NCBI GenBank assembly: GCA_902781315.1
Contig: CACZIT010000002.1
Span: forward strand, 1 to 64,000
DNA length: 64,000 bases
Source of the DNA: an uncultured Prevotellaceae bacterium
GTDB taxonomy: Bacteria > Bacteroidota > Bacteroidia > Bacteroidales > Bacteroidaceae
Direction of reading: 5' to 3'
Positions 1 through 11,064 of this stretch are shown here, piece after piece. The notes under the pieces are model-generated. The model was not told the DNA's origin. It did not search any database and saw only the letters and a list, made by a program, of their open reading frames with translations. Each line of letters begins with the position of its first letter. Positions within the stretch are counted from its first letter, which is position 1. Made by a program: the position numbers and the translations under genes.

Positions 1-665
1 TGCTGCGATTCGTTAGCCAAGAAGTGAAGAAGATGAAACGGAATGAACCCAATATTTTTGACTACGGCAAGCCAAACCAACGGAGCTATCCGTTGAAGAG
101 CTTCTGCTCCGCTGCCCTGAAGAGCCTAAAGCAGTATGCGCTATATGAGCAAGAGGTGATGGAGGCAGACCGCATCGTGGCCCAAGAGACCAATCCGAAG
201 ACGATTTCTGCCAAGCTCATCACCCATTTCGACCTGACAAAAGAAGGCGAAGATGTAACATCGGAATCGAAACGAAGAAAAGGGCAAGACTACTTCCGCC
301 GCATGATACTTGCTAACTATGACGGTCGCTGTGCCTTAACAGGCATTGACGTCCCGCAACTGCTGTTGGCCAGCCACATCATCCCGTGGTCGGACAAAAC
401 GCACAAGCAAGACCGCCTTAACCCCTGCAACGGTATCTGCCTCTCTGCCCTCTACGACAAAGCCTTTGATCAGGGATTGATAACCTTTTCGCCTGATGAC
501 TATAGCGTCATACTCTCATCTGCCCTACAGGAGCACAAAACCGCGGAGTACTACGACAAGCATTTCGGCAGTATTGCCGGCCAGAAGATACAGGTTCCCA
601 AGGACTATGCACCCAAACGCGACTTCCTGGCTTATCATCGTGACCACGTGTTTGTAGGAAGGTAG
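1..665 (+). CDS. HNH endonuclease, 5'-truncated by window edge
   Basis: The reading frame is open to the first bases of the window, so the N-terminus is missing. A GTG at 24 and an ATG at 33 are internal candidates only. The visible part carries an HNH_2-type nuclease core: a CALTG segment, ASHIIPW with the first catalytic His, NPCNGICL with the Asn, then a YDKAFDQGLI segment typical of this family. Such proteins cut DNA and are usually restriction or stand-alone defence nucleases. It lies just upstream of a defence operon on the same strand, with about 120 bp between that holds a short repeated GTAGGAAGGT. Family assignment is firm; the biological target is unknown. Confidence 0.75.
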   Translation, partial: LRFVSQEVKKMKRNEPNIFDYGKPNQRSYPLKSFCSAALKSLKQYALYEQEVMEADRIVAQETNPKTISAKLITHFDLTKEGEDVTSESKRRKGQDYFRRMILANYDGRCALTGIDVPQLLLASHIIPWSDKTHKQDRLNPCNGICLSALYDKAFDQGLITFSPDDYSVILSSALQEHKTAEYYDKHFGSIAGQKIQVPKDYAPKRDFLAYHRDHVFVGR

Positions 666-787
666 TTGATGTAGGAAGGTCAAGCGTAGGAGTAGCTTAA
701 ATCAAGCTTATACCCTCGGGGATGGCTCTAAGATGAAAGTAAAATATTAATCGGATTAACTGAAACTTAAACGATAGAATTTGTATT

Positions 788-3742
788 ATGAACATACAGA
801 GTTGGAGTAACCTGATTTACAAATATTACTTTGAAAGAGAACTCGGTGATAGAGTTATTCTTCACATTTCCATGCAGGATCTTATTGATTTTGCTAAAGA
901 CCTTGATGTGGAAATAGCAAATGGAAGAGGAGCGACATCATTTGATGATATTTTTATTCGCAATGATTTCGTTAGGAAGTTTTGGTATAATACAGATGGT
1001 AATAAAGATTTGAAAGACTTACAAAAAAAGATTAATCACATAGCAAATCTTGCCATCAATGAGGAAGATTATGTAGTTCTCTTGTCTATCGTTGCTCTTT
1101 TAATCATGCCCATATGCGAAAATGATGAATTGGAACTACATGGCAGAGATTATTATGGACATTTGTACAAATTCCTGATTAGTAACGGATTCGTGAAAGG
1201 AAAGCAAGAAGACACCGACAAATGGAGCCGCAGTTTTCTTGGAACAATACATCTAGACAAGATATGGTTATGTATTGATAATTGGGCAAAAGACAACAAC
1301 CTTAATTATAAATCTAATCTCGTTATTTCTGATAACGGTGCCACACAGTATGCGTTATCATTAATGAAAGAGAGTTTGTTGTCTCCGTCCAAAATTCAAA
1401 GGTTTGGTATTCTTTTTGATAAAGCAGGATTAGTGCCAAGAGCAAACATTGATGATACCAGACTGTTATCAGCTTTTTCCAACTACTATGCTCAGATTGG
1501 GATCCCTTTATCAAAATACAAAACTCTAACAGGAACAGACAACAAAGAATACCTTACTTCTGTTCTACACTCAGAATATCAAAGGTGGGATGGAACTACA
1601 AAGATTAAGGAACGAAACCGTAAAACCGGTAGAACAAGAATAGAGTCCGGTAACACATGCTATCCCTTACTATTAAGTATGGGGTATGATGTTTTAACAG
1701 ACGAGATGAATTTTGCATTGCATCTTTATTGTTCCGACATTGAAGATATTGAAGATTTAAATTTCAAGACGGAATCGACTAATACACCATTGCCTCCTGT
1801 ATATATTAAGAACGACGGTTATGCAAGTCGTCCATTTCCTATTAAGGATGACGAAATCTCTTCTATCTTTAAGAATAGAGAAGGAACATATGGAATATAT
1901 GAAGTAAACGAAAGAACGATAAAAGGTCGTTTTGTGGTGACTGATTATTATTTGCTCAAACAATACAAAAACAAATACATCTCAACTAATGAGTTTGTTA
2001 AGGGTGAATTCTATTTTGCTGTAATTAGGAATGAAGCTCTTGACAAGTTCCAATCCTGGATATTAAGCAATAATGCTATACTTATTTCCAACAATATTCT
2101 CGGTGGCTTTTATAGTGCTTTTCGTATTCAGCATGCCATAGAGGAATCAGAACAAGGCAATAGCCTACGGTTTAAAAAAGAAATAAAATGTCGATCTGTT
2201 AATAACCTGGAGATAAAATCAGAAGCAGACAGCGAAGTTGTTTTGCTATCTAAGTTGTTACCTGCCCAGTTTGAAATAACCGGCATAGACATATCACAGG
2301 ATAAAATATATGCAGTTTCAGTAAATACCTTGCACCGCAATTCTTCCGAACTTGCATACGATCATGAGAAAAACTTATGGGTATTAAAAGTCTTTACCAA
2401 TCTATTTCAATTGGGTAAAGATTTCCAACTTTATTGTAATGAGAGTCCTATTCCGTATGGGAAAACATATAGATTCTCTGACTTTATACTGCCCAATACA
2501 TTTAAAGAACTATCTTTAGACAAATTGGGGATGATGAGTGAGGAAAAGTTTTCCGTGGGTCTTCAATTACCGAATAACATCATAAATAATAACCTTATTA
2601 ATTGGGCGTTTCTTTCATTACAGATGAAACATGCACCAGCAAAGGCTATTTCTCCCAAAATATATCAAGAAAGAGATTTCCTGCTGTATGCTATCACATC
2701 TGCTTCGTATGAAACAGACAAATGGATAATCACTACCGAATGGCTAAAGTCTATTAGGGACAGATTGATGCAAGATGTTGATGATGGTGAATCTGCGCCC
2801 AAATCTGATAAGTATGCTCTACAAAATGCATTGGCGGATTATTTCAGAATGGGATATATCAACTACGCATATACGGAACGGGGGCTCCGTCTTGTTGCGA
2901 ATAGACCAACTTTGGTACTATTGACTCCTGATTACGAAAAAATAGTGTCGCCTGGACTAAACGGCAAAAAAATGTATTCCTTTAAGTGTACAGATAATCA
3001 GTTTAAGTGTTTACTCACTGGCGGACGAACTATTGCATTGATTAGAGACATTGAAAAGCAGCAAAAAGCATTAGGAATATCAGTAGAATTCGTAGAGAGT
3101 ACAGATATTTTGATGCCGCAGACGGTATATATTTATGCACAATCAAGAAGTTCATTCAAACAACTTGCAGAAAGATGCCATTTGCTCTATCAGGATAATT
3201 TATACTCTAATGCTCTGCTTGAAGCTCTCCCCTCTGTAGATGACTATAAAGAAATGAAGAAAGTTAATGGCTATGAGCAAGATTTATTTCTTGTTAAACA
3301 CTTCAGAAGTATTGATTACAAGAAAATGTCAGATCTTTATCCTGATAGAGTTGCTAAGGGCAGATGCCTAACCAATGCAGAAATAGACAAAGAAGAATAT
3401 GACAAGAATAATGATGTTGTAGTGTTCTTCCCTGGAACAAGAGATGAAACTTGTGTTCTGATAGATAACGGTAGGATGATAGAAATCGATAAATATTGGG
3501 GTCATTTTATAGGAATGCGTCTGCAAAATGCTCAGGTGTTGCAATATGATGAAGACAAGGAACTAATCATTATGCCTCAGCAAATACGCTTGCCTTTATT
3601 ATATGCTAGAGCCTTGACACTTATTACCGGTAAAACTCCAAGTGCCACCTTTGGAAGTAGAGCCTATAACGTGGTTGGACAAAATCCTTTAATAAAGGCC
3701 TGTAAACCAGAAACTATTTTAAGAAAACTCGGACAAAATTAA
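788..3742 (+). CDS. Large uncharacterised defence-operon protein (Druantia accessory candidate)
   Basis: A 984-residue soluble protein with no signal peptide, no membrane segment and no catalytic motif that I recognise. It is rich in Lys, Asn and Ile and its DNA is A+T-rich like the next three genes. It starts the operon and ends 12 bp before the giant helicase gene. In Druantia systems a large protein of unknown fold (DruG in type II, DruH in type III) accompanies the DruE helicase, so by position and size this is the counterpart. That is an inference from context, not from sequence similarity that I can verify. It may act as a specificity or scaffold subunit. Confidence 0.6.
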   Translation: MNIQSWSNLIYKYYFERELGDRVILHISMQDLIDFAKDLDVEIANGRGATSFDDIFIRNDFVRKFWYNTDGNKDLKDLQKKINHIANLAINEEDYVVLLSIVALLIMPICENDELELHGRDYYGHLYKFLISNGFVKGKQEDTDKWSRSFLGTIHLDKIWLCIDNWAKDNNLNYKSNLVISDNGATQYALSLMKESLLSPSKIQRFGILFDKAGLVPRANIDDTRLLSAFSNYYAQIGIPLSKYKTLTGTDNKEYLTSVLHSEYQRWDGTTKIKERNRKTGRTRIESGNTCYPLLLSMGYDVLTDEMNFALHLYCSDIEDIEDLNFKTESTNTPLPPVYIKNDGYASRPFPIKDDEISSIFKNREGTYGIYEVNERTIKGRFVVTDYYLLKQYKNKYISTNEFVKGEFYFAVIRNEALDKFQSWILSNNAILISNNILGGFYSAFRIQHAIEESEQGNSLRFKKEIKCRSVNNLEIKSEADSEVVLLSKLLPAQFEITGIDISQDKIYAVSVNTLHRNSSELAYDHEKNLWVLKVFTNLFQLGKDFQLYCNESPIPYGKTYRFSDFILPNTFKELSLDKLGMMSEEKFSVGLQLPNNIINNNLINWAFLSLQMKHAPAKAISPKIYQERDFLLYAITSASYETDKWIITTEWLKSIRDRLMQDVDDGESAPKSDKYALQNALADYFRMGYINYAYTERGLRLVANRPTLVLLTPDYEKIVSPGLNGKKMYSFKCTDNQFKCLLTGGRTIALIRDIEKQQKALGISVEFVESTDILMPQTVYIYAQSRSSFKQLAERCHLLYQDNLYSNALLEALPSVDDYKEMKKVNGYEQDLFLVKHFRSIDYKKMSDLYPDRVAKGRCLTNAEIDKEEYDKNNDVVVFFPGTRDETCVLIDNGRMIEIDKYWGHFIGMRLQNAQVLQYDEDKELIIMPQQIRLPLLYARALTLITGKTPSATFGSRAYNVVGQNPLIKACKPETILRKLGQN

Positions 3743-3754
3743 ATATTTGTAATT

Positions 3755-6700
3755 ATGGCGAAGTACCTGATTAATCCTATATATTCATATAAGGAGATAA
3801 AAGAAAATTTTATCCTTTATGTAAAAACAGCTTTTGGTACCAGATATGATAGTATCGAGAAAGAGCGAGAAGAGTTGTTGAATACTGATTCAATAGCCTC
3901 ACGAGAACCTTGGATAGAACCGTTGCCTTCCTATAATAATATTGAAAGGAATGGTGAAAAACTGCGTATTTCATCATTGGAAGAGTCTGATCTTCCCGGT
4001 ATGAACATAGAAGCGAGATTACTTTTTAAGGAATTCATATTAAAGGGTCTCATTAGTGGTAATTATCCTATTTATCAGCATCAGGCAGAGATGCTTCAGA
4101 AGGCACTTTTAGGTAAAAACTGTATTATTACTTCTGGTACAGGTTCAGGTAAAACTGAATCTTTTTTGCTTCCGATGTTGGCTGATATCATGAAGGAAGC
4201 AGAGAGTGAGTGGTCAACTTCTGAGAATTATACTACACATGAGTGGTGGAAGGCTAATAACGGAGAACCACTTAGCAAAAATGAGGTATTTGTTTTTCCT
4301 CAAGGGGCAGTTCGAGGAACACCTGGTCGAATGACAGCACATGCACTCCAACGTGCCAATGAAAAAAGGGACGCTGCTGTAAGAGCGCTCATCATTTATC
4401 CTATGAATGCCTTAGTAGAAGACCAAATGACTCGCCTTCGCGATGCACTTGACAATGACGAAGTTCAACAATGGATGGTTGACAGACTTCATGGAAATAG
4501 GATTTTCTATGGAAGATATAATGGGGCGACTCCAACATCAGGTTATCCTAAGAGTGGTGAAAATGCAGCTAATAGTAATATCTATAAGCGTCTTCTCTCT
4601 GCAATGAGAGAACTTGATAAGCAGACAAGTGACACACTTGCACTAATTGAAGGTATTGACAGAGAAGAAGAAATCAGATTACGTGAAAAAGAAAAAGAAG
4701 ATAAACAAAATCTGACTGATGAGGAAAGAGAAAAGCTAAAAAATATTCACAAATACGAGGTGAGGCGTACAATCTCACCAATGACTAAGGGTCGTGATGG
4801 TATCGCATCTTCGGAAATGCGTAGTCGTTTTGACATGCAGCAAACTCCGCCGGACATACTCATTACTAACTATTCGATGTTGGCAATGATGCTGATGCGT
4901 GAGGTGGACAATCCCATCATAGAGAAAACACGTCAGTGGTTAGCAAAAGATAGGCGACATATTTTCCATTTGATAATCGATGAATTACATCTGAATCGTG
5001 GAACAGCTGGAACAGAGACTGCCTACCTTATTCGCTTATTGTTAAACCGTCTGGGATTAACTCCTGATAGCCCTCAACTGAGGATACTATCTTCGTCTGC
5101 ATCATTGGAAGTTAATGGTGATAAACAGGAAGAAAGTTTGAAATTCCTTAAAGACTTCTTTGGTTGCGATTTTACAGTAGAAAACATTGTTGAAGGTCAT
5201 TATGTGCAGACGACTCAACACTATGACACGAAACTACCTATTAATCCATTTATTGACATATACAATCTTTTCTATGAGAATCCATTATGCTTTGAACAAT
5301 ATAAGGATGATGCTTTGATTAAATCTCATATTGATTCAGTTTGCCATAATGCGGCTTCAGTCCTTGCGTCATATGCAAATGTAGGTTTGATAGAATCTGA
5401 TGGACTACAACAATTGCTGAATGTGTTCATTACTGATGAACTGGCAGTTACACAACGATTATTTGACACTTTCGATTTGGGGGAAATGGGGCATAACAGA
5501 GCCTTGCCATTCTGCAAAGGAAAAAATGAAGACGAGTCAAATAATCAATTAGGCAGATATTTTACTTCGTTTCTCTTTGGTGAAGACATTGACGAAAATG
5601 AATCAGCAAAGGCTGCTGAAGGTTTTGTTATTTTAAGAGGATTATATGATATATTTAACGTCTCCGCTTCGACATTACAACGTTTCCGCTTTCATTTGTT
5701 TTATAGGAATATAGATGGACTTTGGGCTACATTGGATGATTACAACGAAGACAATAACAGACCTGTTGGAAGACTTCATGCTCACTCTCGCGATATAGAT
5801 GGAGACAAACGCGTTCTTGAACTATTATATTGTGAACAATGTGGTACACTTTTCTATGGTGGCAAAAGACATGCGTATAGAGAACCGAATAGCTACAAAT
5901 GGCTAACCAATATCTTACCTACCAGTTCAAATCTTGAAGAATTACCTGAACGGCAAAGCCAGGTAATGGTAGAGAAACGTAATTACCATGACTTTGCGAT
6001 ATTCTATCCCATACCTCCTTCAGAAAGGGCTGACACGGTCGAGAAGAGAATGCATGAGCAAGACGTTAAGATGCTGCATAAGGGTGAATTCGGGAAATCC
6101 GATACAGAATTTGATTGTGAGTGGCAATTTGCATATCTTGACGAGAAAACAGGTTTTGTAACACTTGCAGATGAAGGTGACGAACAATCTGGTATCAAAG
6201 GATTCCTTTATACAGTCCATGGCCTAGATGGTGAGCAAAATATTGAGGCAGCTTGTGCTGCGCCTGCACTTCCTTGTCATTGTCCTTATTGCGCTACAGA
6301 TAAACATGGCAAAGGCTTCCGATCTCCTTTAAGAGGTTTCCGAACTGGTTTCAATAAGGTTACTCAATTATATGCACGAGAACTGTTCTATCAGTTGCCT
6401 ACTCTCCATAACCGCAAACTAGTTACATTTGCAGACAGTCGACAAGATGCTGCTGTCGTTGCTAACGACATAGAGCGCAACCAGTATACAGATTTAATGC
6501 GAGATATTATTGTAGAACAGTGCACGCTTGATCCGACAATTGACTATGACGCAAAGGAATTGGAATTAAAGGAGCTGATAGAAGATAAAAAGAATGCATT
6601 AACGACCCGTGATAATCCTCATTCTTCTGAACGTGAAAAAAGGAATGCACTGCGTATACTTTCCGGCATTGATGGTGAAATAGCAGTAGTAAAGAGTATT

Positions 6701-9700
6701 CTTGAGAAGACAAAATCTGTTGAAGACCTGATAAAAACAGATCACTGTATAGATTCGCCTATATATAAAGCTTTCCGAGAACTATATTCTAACCCTGCAG
6801 GCTGTGATTCTACAAATCAGCACTATGAAGAAACCAGAGATGCAGACCCTGTTATGTGGTATGAAGTGGATGAAAATGCCTCTCAGCAATTAATAGAAAA
6901 TGTAGAAAAGAAAGCAGGAAAGGCTATCATCCAACATGTAATGGGAGTTCTTTTTGGGCGCTTACATTACAATGCTGAAAGTTCAGGCATTGGTTGGGTA
7001 ACCGTCTCTCGTTATGAAGAAAAAATAGAAAAGGCACTTACAGAAAACAACAGAGGGCTAAATACATTTATTTCTCATGATATATTCATGGAGATAGTTA
7101 CTTCTGTGATAAGATTAATTGGTAATTCCTACAGATATTATCACAATCCATACGAAGACGATGTGTTCCCCAAGGCTTCTGATGCAGACTTTCAAAACCT
7201 GAAGGCGAAAGCACCTATTAGGCTGTATATATACGAGTGCTGCAAAAAATATGGAATCCCATATAGTCAGCAAGATGGTAGGAAAACTAAGACACCCAAT
7301 ACTTTAGGACAGGCAGTTCTTGATTACCTGCGAGACACGGGCAACAAACAGATGTTCCTAATGCCTCATACATTAAAAATACGATGTGTGTCAGGCCAAG
7401 AAAAGGGATACATTTGCCCAAAGTGCGGTCGGGTTCATTTAAACAAATCTGCAGGTATCTGTACTAACTGCTTTAGCCGTTTAGATGAACAAAACACAAT
7501 AACTGTTGACGAACTAAGAAGAAGAACCGACCTAATGATTAACTCTGTAAAGCACCGACCTGCATGTCGATTGCATTGTGAAGAGCTTTCTGGTCAAACA
7601 GATAACCAAGGAGAACGTCAACTGGAATTCAGGGATATCATTAAAGTTAACTCTCAGGATAAGAACTCAGAGTATTTGGAGAAAGCTAAATCAATAGATG
7701 TTCTCAGTGTTACAACTACGATGGAGGTAGGTGTTGATATTGGTCCATTACAAGGAGTGATGCTGACAAATATGCCACCACAAAGATTCAATTATCAGCA
7801 GAGAGTTGGACGTGGTGGACGTAGAGGACAAGCTTATTCTATTGTATTAACACTTTGTCGCGGTCGCAGTCATGACGAGCATTATTTCTTAAATCCGTAT
7901 CAAATTACTGGAGACCAACCACCAACTCCATTTTTATCTATGGATCAGTTCGAAATTCTTCAGCGCTTGTACGCAAAAGAGATATTGTATTATGCTTTTA
8001 AGTCCTTTGCCAATAACCATAATATTAGATTAGAGGGCAATACACATGGTGAATTTGGAACTCGTCAAGATTGGAAAGACAATGTGAACAACATTGTGGA
8101 TGAAATCAATACTTGGCTTTCGAGTAATTCGAATATGTCACTTCTCCGAAAAATAGCATCATTGTTGACTAGTGACACAACATTAATTGATAAATTATCC
8201 TTGTTTGCACACGATACAGAACAGGATAGTAACCTTTTCAAAAAGATAGGCTATGCTGTAGATGATGAGTCTGTTGTTGCGGATACTCTGGCAGAGTGTC
8301 TTGCAGAAGCTGGCGTACTTCCAATGTATGGTATGCCAACAAGAGATAGAGTTTTATATCATAGTTTGCAATATGCACGGGGGAATGAGATAAAAGAAGA
8401 AATATCTTCCGTGTCTCGTCCAATAGACCAAGCAATTACGGCCTTTGCACCAGGTTCTTCAATAACTAAGGACAAGCATATTTTAACTTCCATCGGTTTT
8501 ACTCAACCGTCAATTATTTATGGAGAAGGTATGCAAGGACGGAAATGTATTAAGACTAAGGGAACACCAATTTCACCAGTTTTCCCATTAAGACTGACTC
8601 TATGGACTTGCAGTAATCCTAGTTGCAACAAAATGGTCACTAATAGTCTTGATTCTAACAATGAAATGAGCTGTGAATCATGTGGTGCGCCCATGACTCC
8701 ATCAACCATATGTACCCCAGCAGCTTTTATAACCAGTTTATCTAAGGGCTTCGATCAGAAAGATGACGCTGAAATATTGGTTAAGCGCAATGGCATTAGA
8801 ATGGAGAGCTCTGCAAATCCTATAACTCTACCATGTCCTACTAACATGAATTTTGACCTCTCTTTACTTAAAGAGGGTAAAACATGGCGTATTAGTGATA
8901 AGGAAATAGAAGGTTGTGTGTGCAGTGTTCATTATATCTTAGGAGGAACAAGATTTTCTTCATCAGCCCTACAATGGATTGCCACCCCAGTATATAATGG
9001 GACAGATCAACCACAAACGCTTCAAACCGGTATAGAGTTAAGATCAGATGATAATAAAGATGTTAGAACTTACATTTCTCCCAATGGTCAGATGGAGAGA
9101 ATACATCTAGCAGCCCAAAAAATCACGAATGTAATAACGCTTTCTCCTAAAAATAGAATCCACGGTTTAACCTTAGAACCCTTCCATTGTAATGATAATG
9201 GGAAATTAGATTTCAGAACACAAGGGGTTAGAGCTGCATATTATTCACTCTCTTTCTTAATACAAAGAGCCATAGCATCTAAACTTGATGTTGATCCTAC
9301 AGAGATTGACGTAGTTGAAGTCCTATCAAAGCCCGGATATTTAGGAGAGGTATGTCTTGCAGATGAGAAGATTAACGGCTCCGGATTTGTCGCAGATTTC
9401 TATAACTGCTTTGATGACTATATTAATAGGATATTAGGCAGTAATAGTGAAGACTCATATTTTAGACAGATGCTCGGTGATGAGCACATTGATGATTGTG
9501 ACTCCTCGTGCTACAAGTGTCTAAAAACTTATAGGAATATGCCATATCATGGACTTCTGGACTGGAGATTGGGAATCGCTCTGTTTAGAATTATGATAGA
9601 CTCCTCTTATAGGGCTGGAGCTGATGGAAATTTTGATTATCCGGAGCTAAAGGGATGGAAAGAATTCGCTAAAACTCTTCTTATAGCGTTAAACGAAGGA

Positions 9701-9982
9701 TTTTTCCGTACTTCTTCTGGGACATTGGTTTTCGAGTTAGAACAGACTAGTGATGGAATACCATATCTATATGATCCAAGTGGAAGACGTAAGCCAGTGT
9801 TCGCATCACATCCTTTATGGGAAGGGATGTCAACAAGAATTATTGCAGATTCTGTCCTTGAAGCTTCTCTTCTTCACAATGAAAATTGGAATAATAGTGA
9901 CATAATTACAATAGACACCTTTAATCTTTTAAGGCGTACAAGTAATTGTTATGAGTATATTCAGAACTTACAGAATCAGTGA
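3755..9982 (+). CDS. Giant SF2 helicase with DUF1998-type C-terminus (DruE-like)
   Basis: A 2075-aa DExH-type helicase. Walker A GTGSGKT lies at residues 128-134, motif II DELH at 409-412, SSSAS (motif III) soon after, and motif VI QRVGRGGRRG at 1349-1358. Several Cys pairs form zinc ribbons (CEQCG, CHCPYC, CPKCG with CTNC, CESCG). The C-terminus has CDSSCYKC at 1915-1922 followed by LKTYRN, the Cys cluster of DUF1998/MZB helicases. A charged coiled-coil-like insert sits near 300-330. Size and architecture match DruE of Druantia rather than the shorter, split DrmA/DrmB of DISARM. It probably translocates on or remodels invading DNA. Its stop overlaps the next start by 4 bp, which implies coupled translation. 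Confidence 0.85.
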   Translation: MAKYLINPIYSYKEIKENFILYVKTAFGTRYDSIEKEREELLNTDSIASREPWIEPLPSYNNIERNGEKLRISSLEESDLPGMNIEARLLFKEFILKGLISGNYPIYQHQAEMLQKALLGKNCIITSGTGSGKTESFLLPMLADIMKEAESEWSTSENYTTHEWWKANNGEPLSKNEVFVFPQGAVRGTPGRMTAHALQRANEKRDAAVRALIIYPMNALVEDQMTRLRDALDNDEVQQWMVDRLHGNRIFYGRYNGATPTSGYPKSGENAANSNIYKRLLSAMRELDKQTSDTLALIEGIDREEEIRLREKEKEDKQNLTDEEREKLKNIHKYEVRRTISPMTKGRDGIASSEMRSRFDMQQTPPDILITNYSMLAMMLMREVDNPIIEKTRQWLAKDRRHIFHLIIDELHLNRGTAGTETAYLIRLLLNRLGLTPDSPQLRILSSSASLEVNGDKQEESLKFLKDFFGCDFTVENIVEGHYVQTTQHYDTKLPINPFIDIYNLFYENPLCFEQYKDDALIKSHIDSVCHNAASVLASYANVGLIESDGLQQLLNVFITDELAVTQRLFDTFDLGEMGHNRALPFCKGKNEDESNNQLGRYFTSFLFGEDIDENESAKAAEGFVILRGLYDIFNVSASTLQRFRFHLFYRNIDGLWATLDDYNEDNNRPVGRLHAHSRDIDGDKRVLELLYCEQCGTLFYGGKRHAYREPNSYKWLTNILPTSSNLEELPERQSQVMVEKRNYHDFAIFYPIPPSERADTVEKRMHEQDVKMLHKGEFGKSDTEFDCEWQFAYLDEKTGFVTLADEGDEQSGIKGFLYTVHGLDGEQNIEAACAAPALPCHCPYCATDKHGKGFRSPLRGFRTGFNKVTQLYARELFYQLPTLHNRKLVTFADSRQDAAVVANDIERNQYTDLMRDIIVEQCTLDPTIDYDAKELELKELIEDKKNALTTRDNPHSSEREKRNALRILSGIDGEIAVVKSILEKTKSVEDLIKTDHCIDSPIYKAFRELYSNPAGCDSTNQHYEETRDADPVMWYEVDENASQQLIENVEKKAGKAIIQHVMGVLFGRLHYNAESSGIGWVTVSRYEEKIEKALTENNRGLNTFISHDIFMEIVTSVIRLIGNSYRYYHNPYEDDVFPKASDADFQNLKAKAPIRLYIYECCKKYGIPYSQQDGRKTKTPNTLGQAVLDYLRDTGNKQMFLMPHTLKIRCVSGQEKGYICPKCGRVHLNKSAGICTNCFSRLDEQNTITVDELRRRTDLMINSVKHRPACRLHCEELSGQTDNQGERQLEFRDIIKVNSQDKNSEYLEKAKSIDVLSVTTTMEVGVDIGPLQGVMLTNMPPQRFNYQQRVGRGGRRGQAYSIVLTLCRGRSHDEHYFLNPYQITGDQPPTPFLSMDQFEILQRLYAKEILYYAFKSFANNHNIRLEGNTHGEFGTRQDWKDNVNNIVDEINTWLSSNSNMSLLRKIASLLTSDTTLIDKLSLFAHDTEQDSNLFKKIGYAVDDESVVADTLAECLAEAGVLPMYGMPTRDRVLYHSLQYARGNEIKEEISSVSRPIDQAITAFAPGSSITKDKHILTSIGFTQPSIIYGEGMQGRKCIKTKGTPISPVFPLRLTLWTCSNPSCNKMVTNSLDSNNEMSCESCGAPMTPSTICTPAAFITSLSKGFDQKDDAEILVKRNGIRMESSANPITLPCPTNMNFDLSLLKEGKTWRISDKEIEGCVCSVHYILGGTRFSSSALQWIATPVYNGTDQPQTLQTGIELRSDDNKDVRTYISPNGQMERIHLAAQKITNVITLSPKNRIHGLTLEPFHCNDNGKLDFRTQGVRAAYYSLSFLIQRAIASKLDVDPTEIDVVEVLSKPGYLGEVCLADEKINGSGFVADFYNCFDDYINRILGSNSEDSYFRQMLGDEHIDDCDSSCYKCLKTYRNMPYHGLLDWRLGIALFRIMIDSSYRAGADGNFDYPELKGWKEFAKTLLIALNEGFFRTSSGTLVFELEQTSDGIPYLYDPSGRRKPVFASHPLWEGMSTRIIADSVLEASLLHNENWNNSDIITIDTFNLLRRTSNCYEYIQNLQNQ

Positions 9983-11064
9983 ATATGAAATTTGTTAAAA
10001 TTCCTGATATTAAGAACACTTGGGACAATGTTGTGATAAAAACATTGTCTCCAAGTTCTTTCTCATGGATAGATACGGGCTGCTCATACCAATTGCTACT
10101 TCAAAAGGCTTTAGATTCATTTAATGACAGACGTTATCTTTTACCGACTTCCAAAAGCATACTTATAGGAACCATCATCCATAAGATTTACGAGTTGTCT
10201 TCTAAAAAGGAGATCTGCTCTATAAAAGATTTATCGTCCAAATGGGAAGAGCTAGTAAAAGCGCAGGAAGATAAATTGAGCCAATATTATCCAACATTAC
10301 AAAATGTAGATATTAATGACTATGACAAAAGAAACAAATGCTTCCGTTATGCACTTTCTATTATCAATAGTAGCTCGCATAAAGGAGGGAATTCAGAAAA
10401 AACGAAGACTTATTCAGAATATTGGATTGATTGTACTGATATTGGCTTGCGTGGAGTTATTGATAAGCTACGCTTGAATCCTGATGGTGTTGACATAATT
10501 GATTACAAGTCAGGTGTTGTTATTGATGAAACAGATAACATAAAAAAGGAATATGTTACTCAGTTGCACCTTTATGCAATAATGTGTGAACATCTTAAAC
10601 TAGGATCAATAAAGTCACTTTCTCTTGTAGATATTGATGGCAACAGACATTTCGTTAAGTATGACAAGGGCTTGAATGCATCATATCTTATCCAAGTACA
10701 ACAAACAATAAAAAAGTTGAATCAAATAATTGAAAAACGAGAATTTAACAATGGATTAAAACCATGTGAATCGTGTTCCTTATGCTCAGTTCGCCATATA
10801 TGTGAACAAAGAGATATGAGCCAAAACACCATTTTCACTGATATTATAGGTGTAGTAAATAAAGTCATCAGTCCTAATTTGTTTGAGTTAGCAACAACCA
10901 CGGGTGATACAATTACTTTATCGGGATTGGAGGAGTTTCATTTAGACATGCCTGAACAATATGTCGATAAAAAACTATCGCTTATAAACATTCTCAACTC
11001 GAACATGGCTAAACCATCTAGCAGTTATAAGATTTCGAATAATACTATTATATATGAATTATAA
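9979..11064 (+). CDS. PD-(D/E)XK nuclease with Fe-S cluster Cys motif (Cas4/RecB-like)
   Basis: A 361-aa nuclease of the RecB/Cas4 group. In order it shows an early Cys in DTGCSYQLLL, GTIIHKIYE with the motif His, the catalytic core GVIDK then DIIDYKSG (Asp, Asp, Lys), and the QLHLYA helix Gln. A Cys cluster, CESCSLC then RHIC, follows near the end of the nuclease domain. The early Cys plus the three-Cys group is the usual iron-sulphur arrangement of Cas4/AddB-type nucleases. The last ~80 residues are a separate small domain. It overlaps the helicase stop and the methyltransferase start, so it is translationally coupled to both. It is the likely effector nuclease of the system and may correspond to DruF, which is an inference. 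Confidence 0.8.
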   Translation: MNMKFVKIPDIKNTWDNVVIKTLSPSSFSWIDTGCSYQLLLQKALDSFNDRRYLLPTSKSILIGTIIHKIYELSSKKEICSIKDLSSKWEELVKAQEDKLSQYYPTLQNVDINDYDKRNKCFRYALSIINSSSHKGGNSEKTKTYSEYWIDCTDIGLRGVIDKLRLNPDGVDIIDYKSGVVIDETDNIKKEYVTQLHLYAIMCEHLKLGSIKSLSLVDIDGNRHFVKYDKGLNASYLIQVQQTIKKLNQIIEKREFNNGLKPCESCSLCSVRHICEQRDMSQNTIFTDIIGVVNKVISPNLFELATTTGDTITLSGLEEFHLDMPEQYVDKKLSLINILNSNMAKPSSSYKISNNTIIYEL

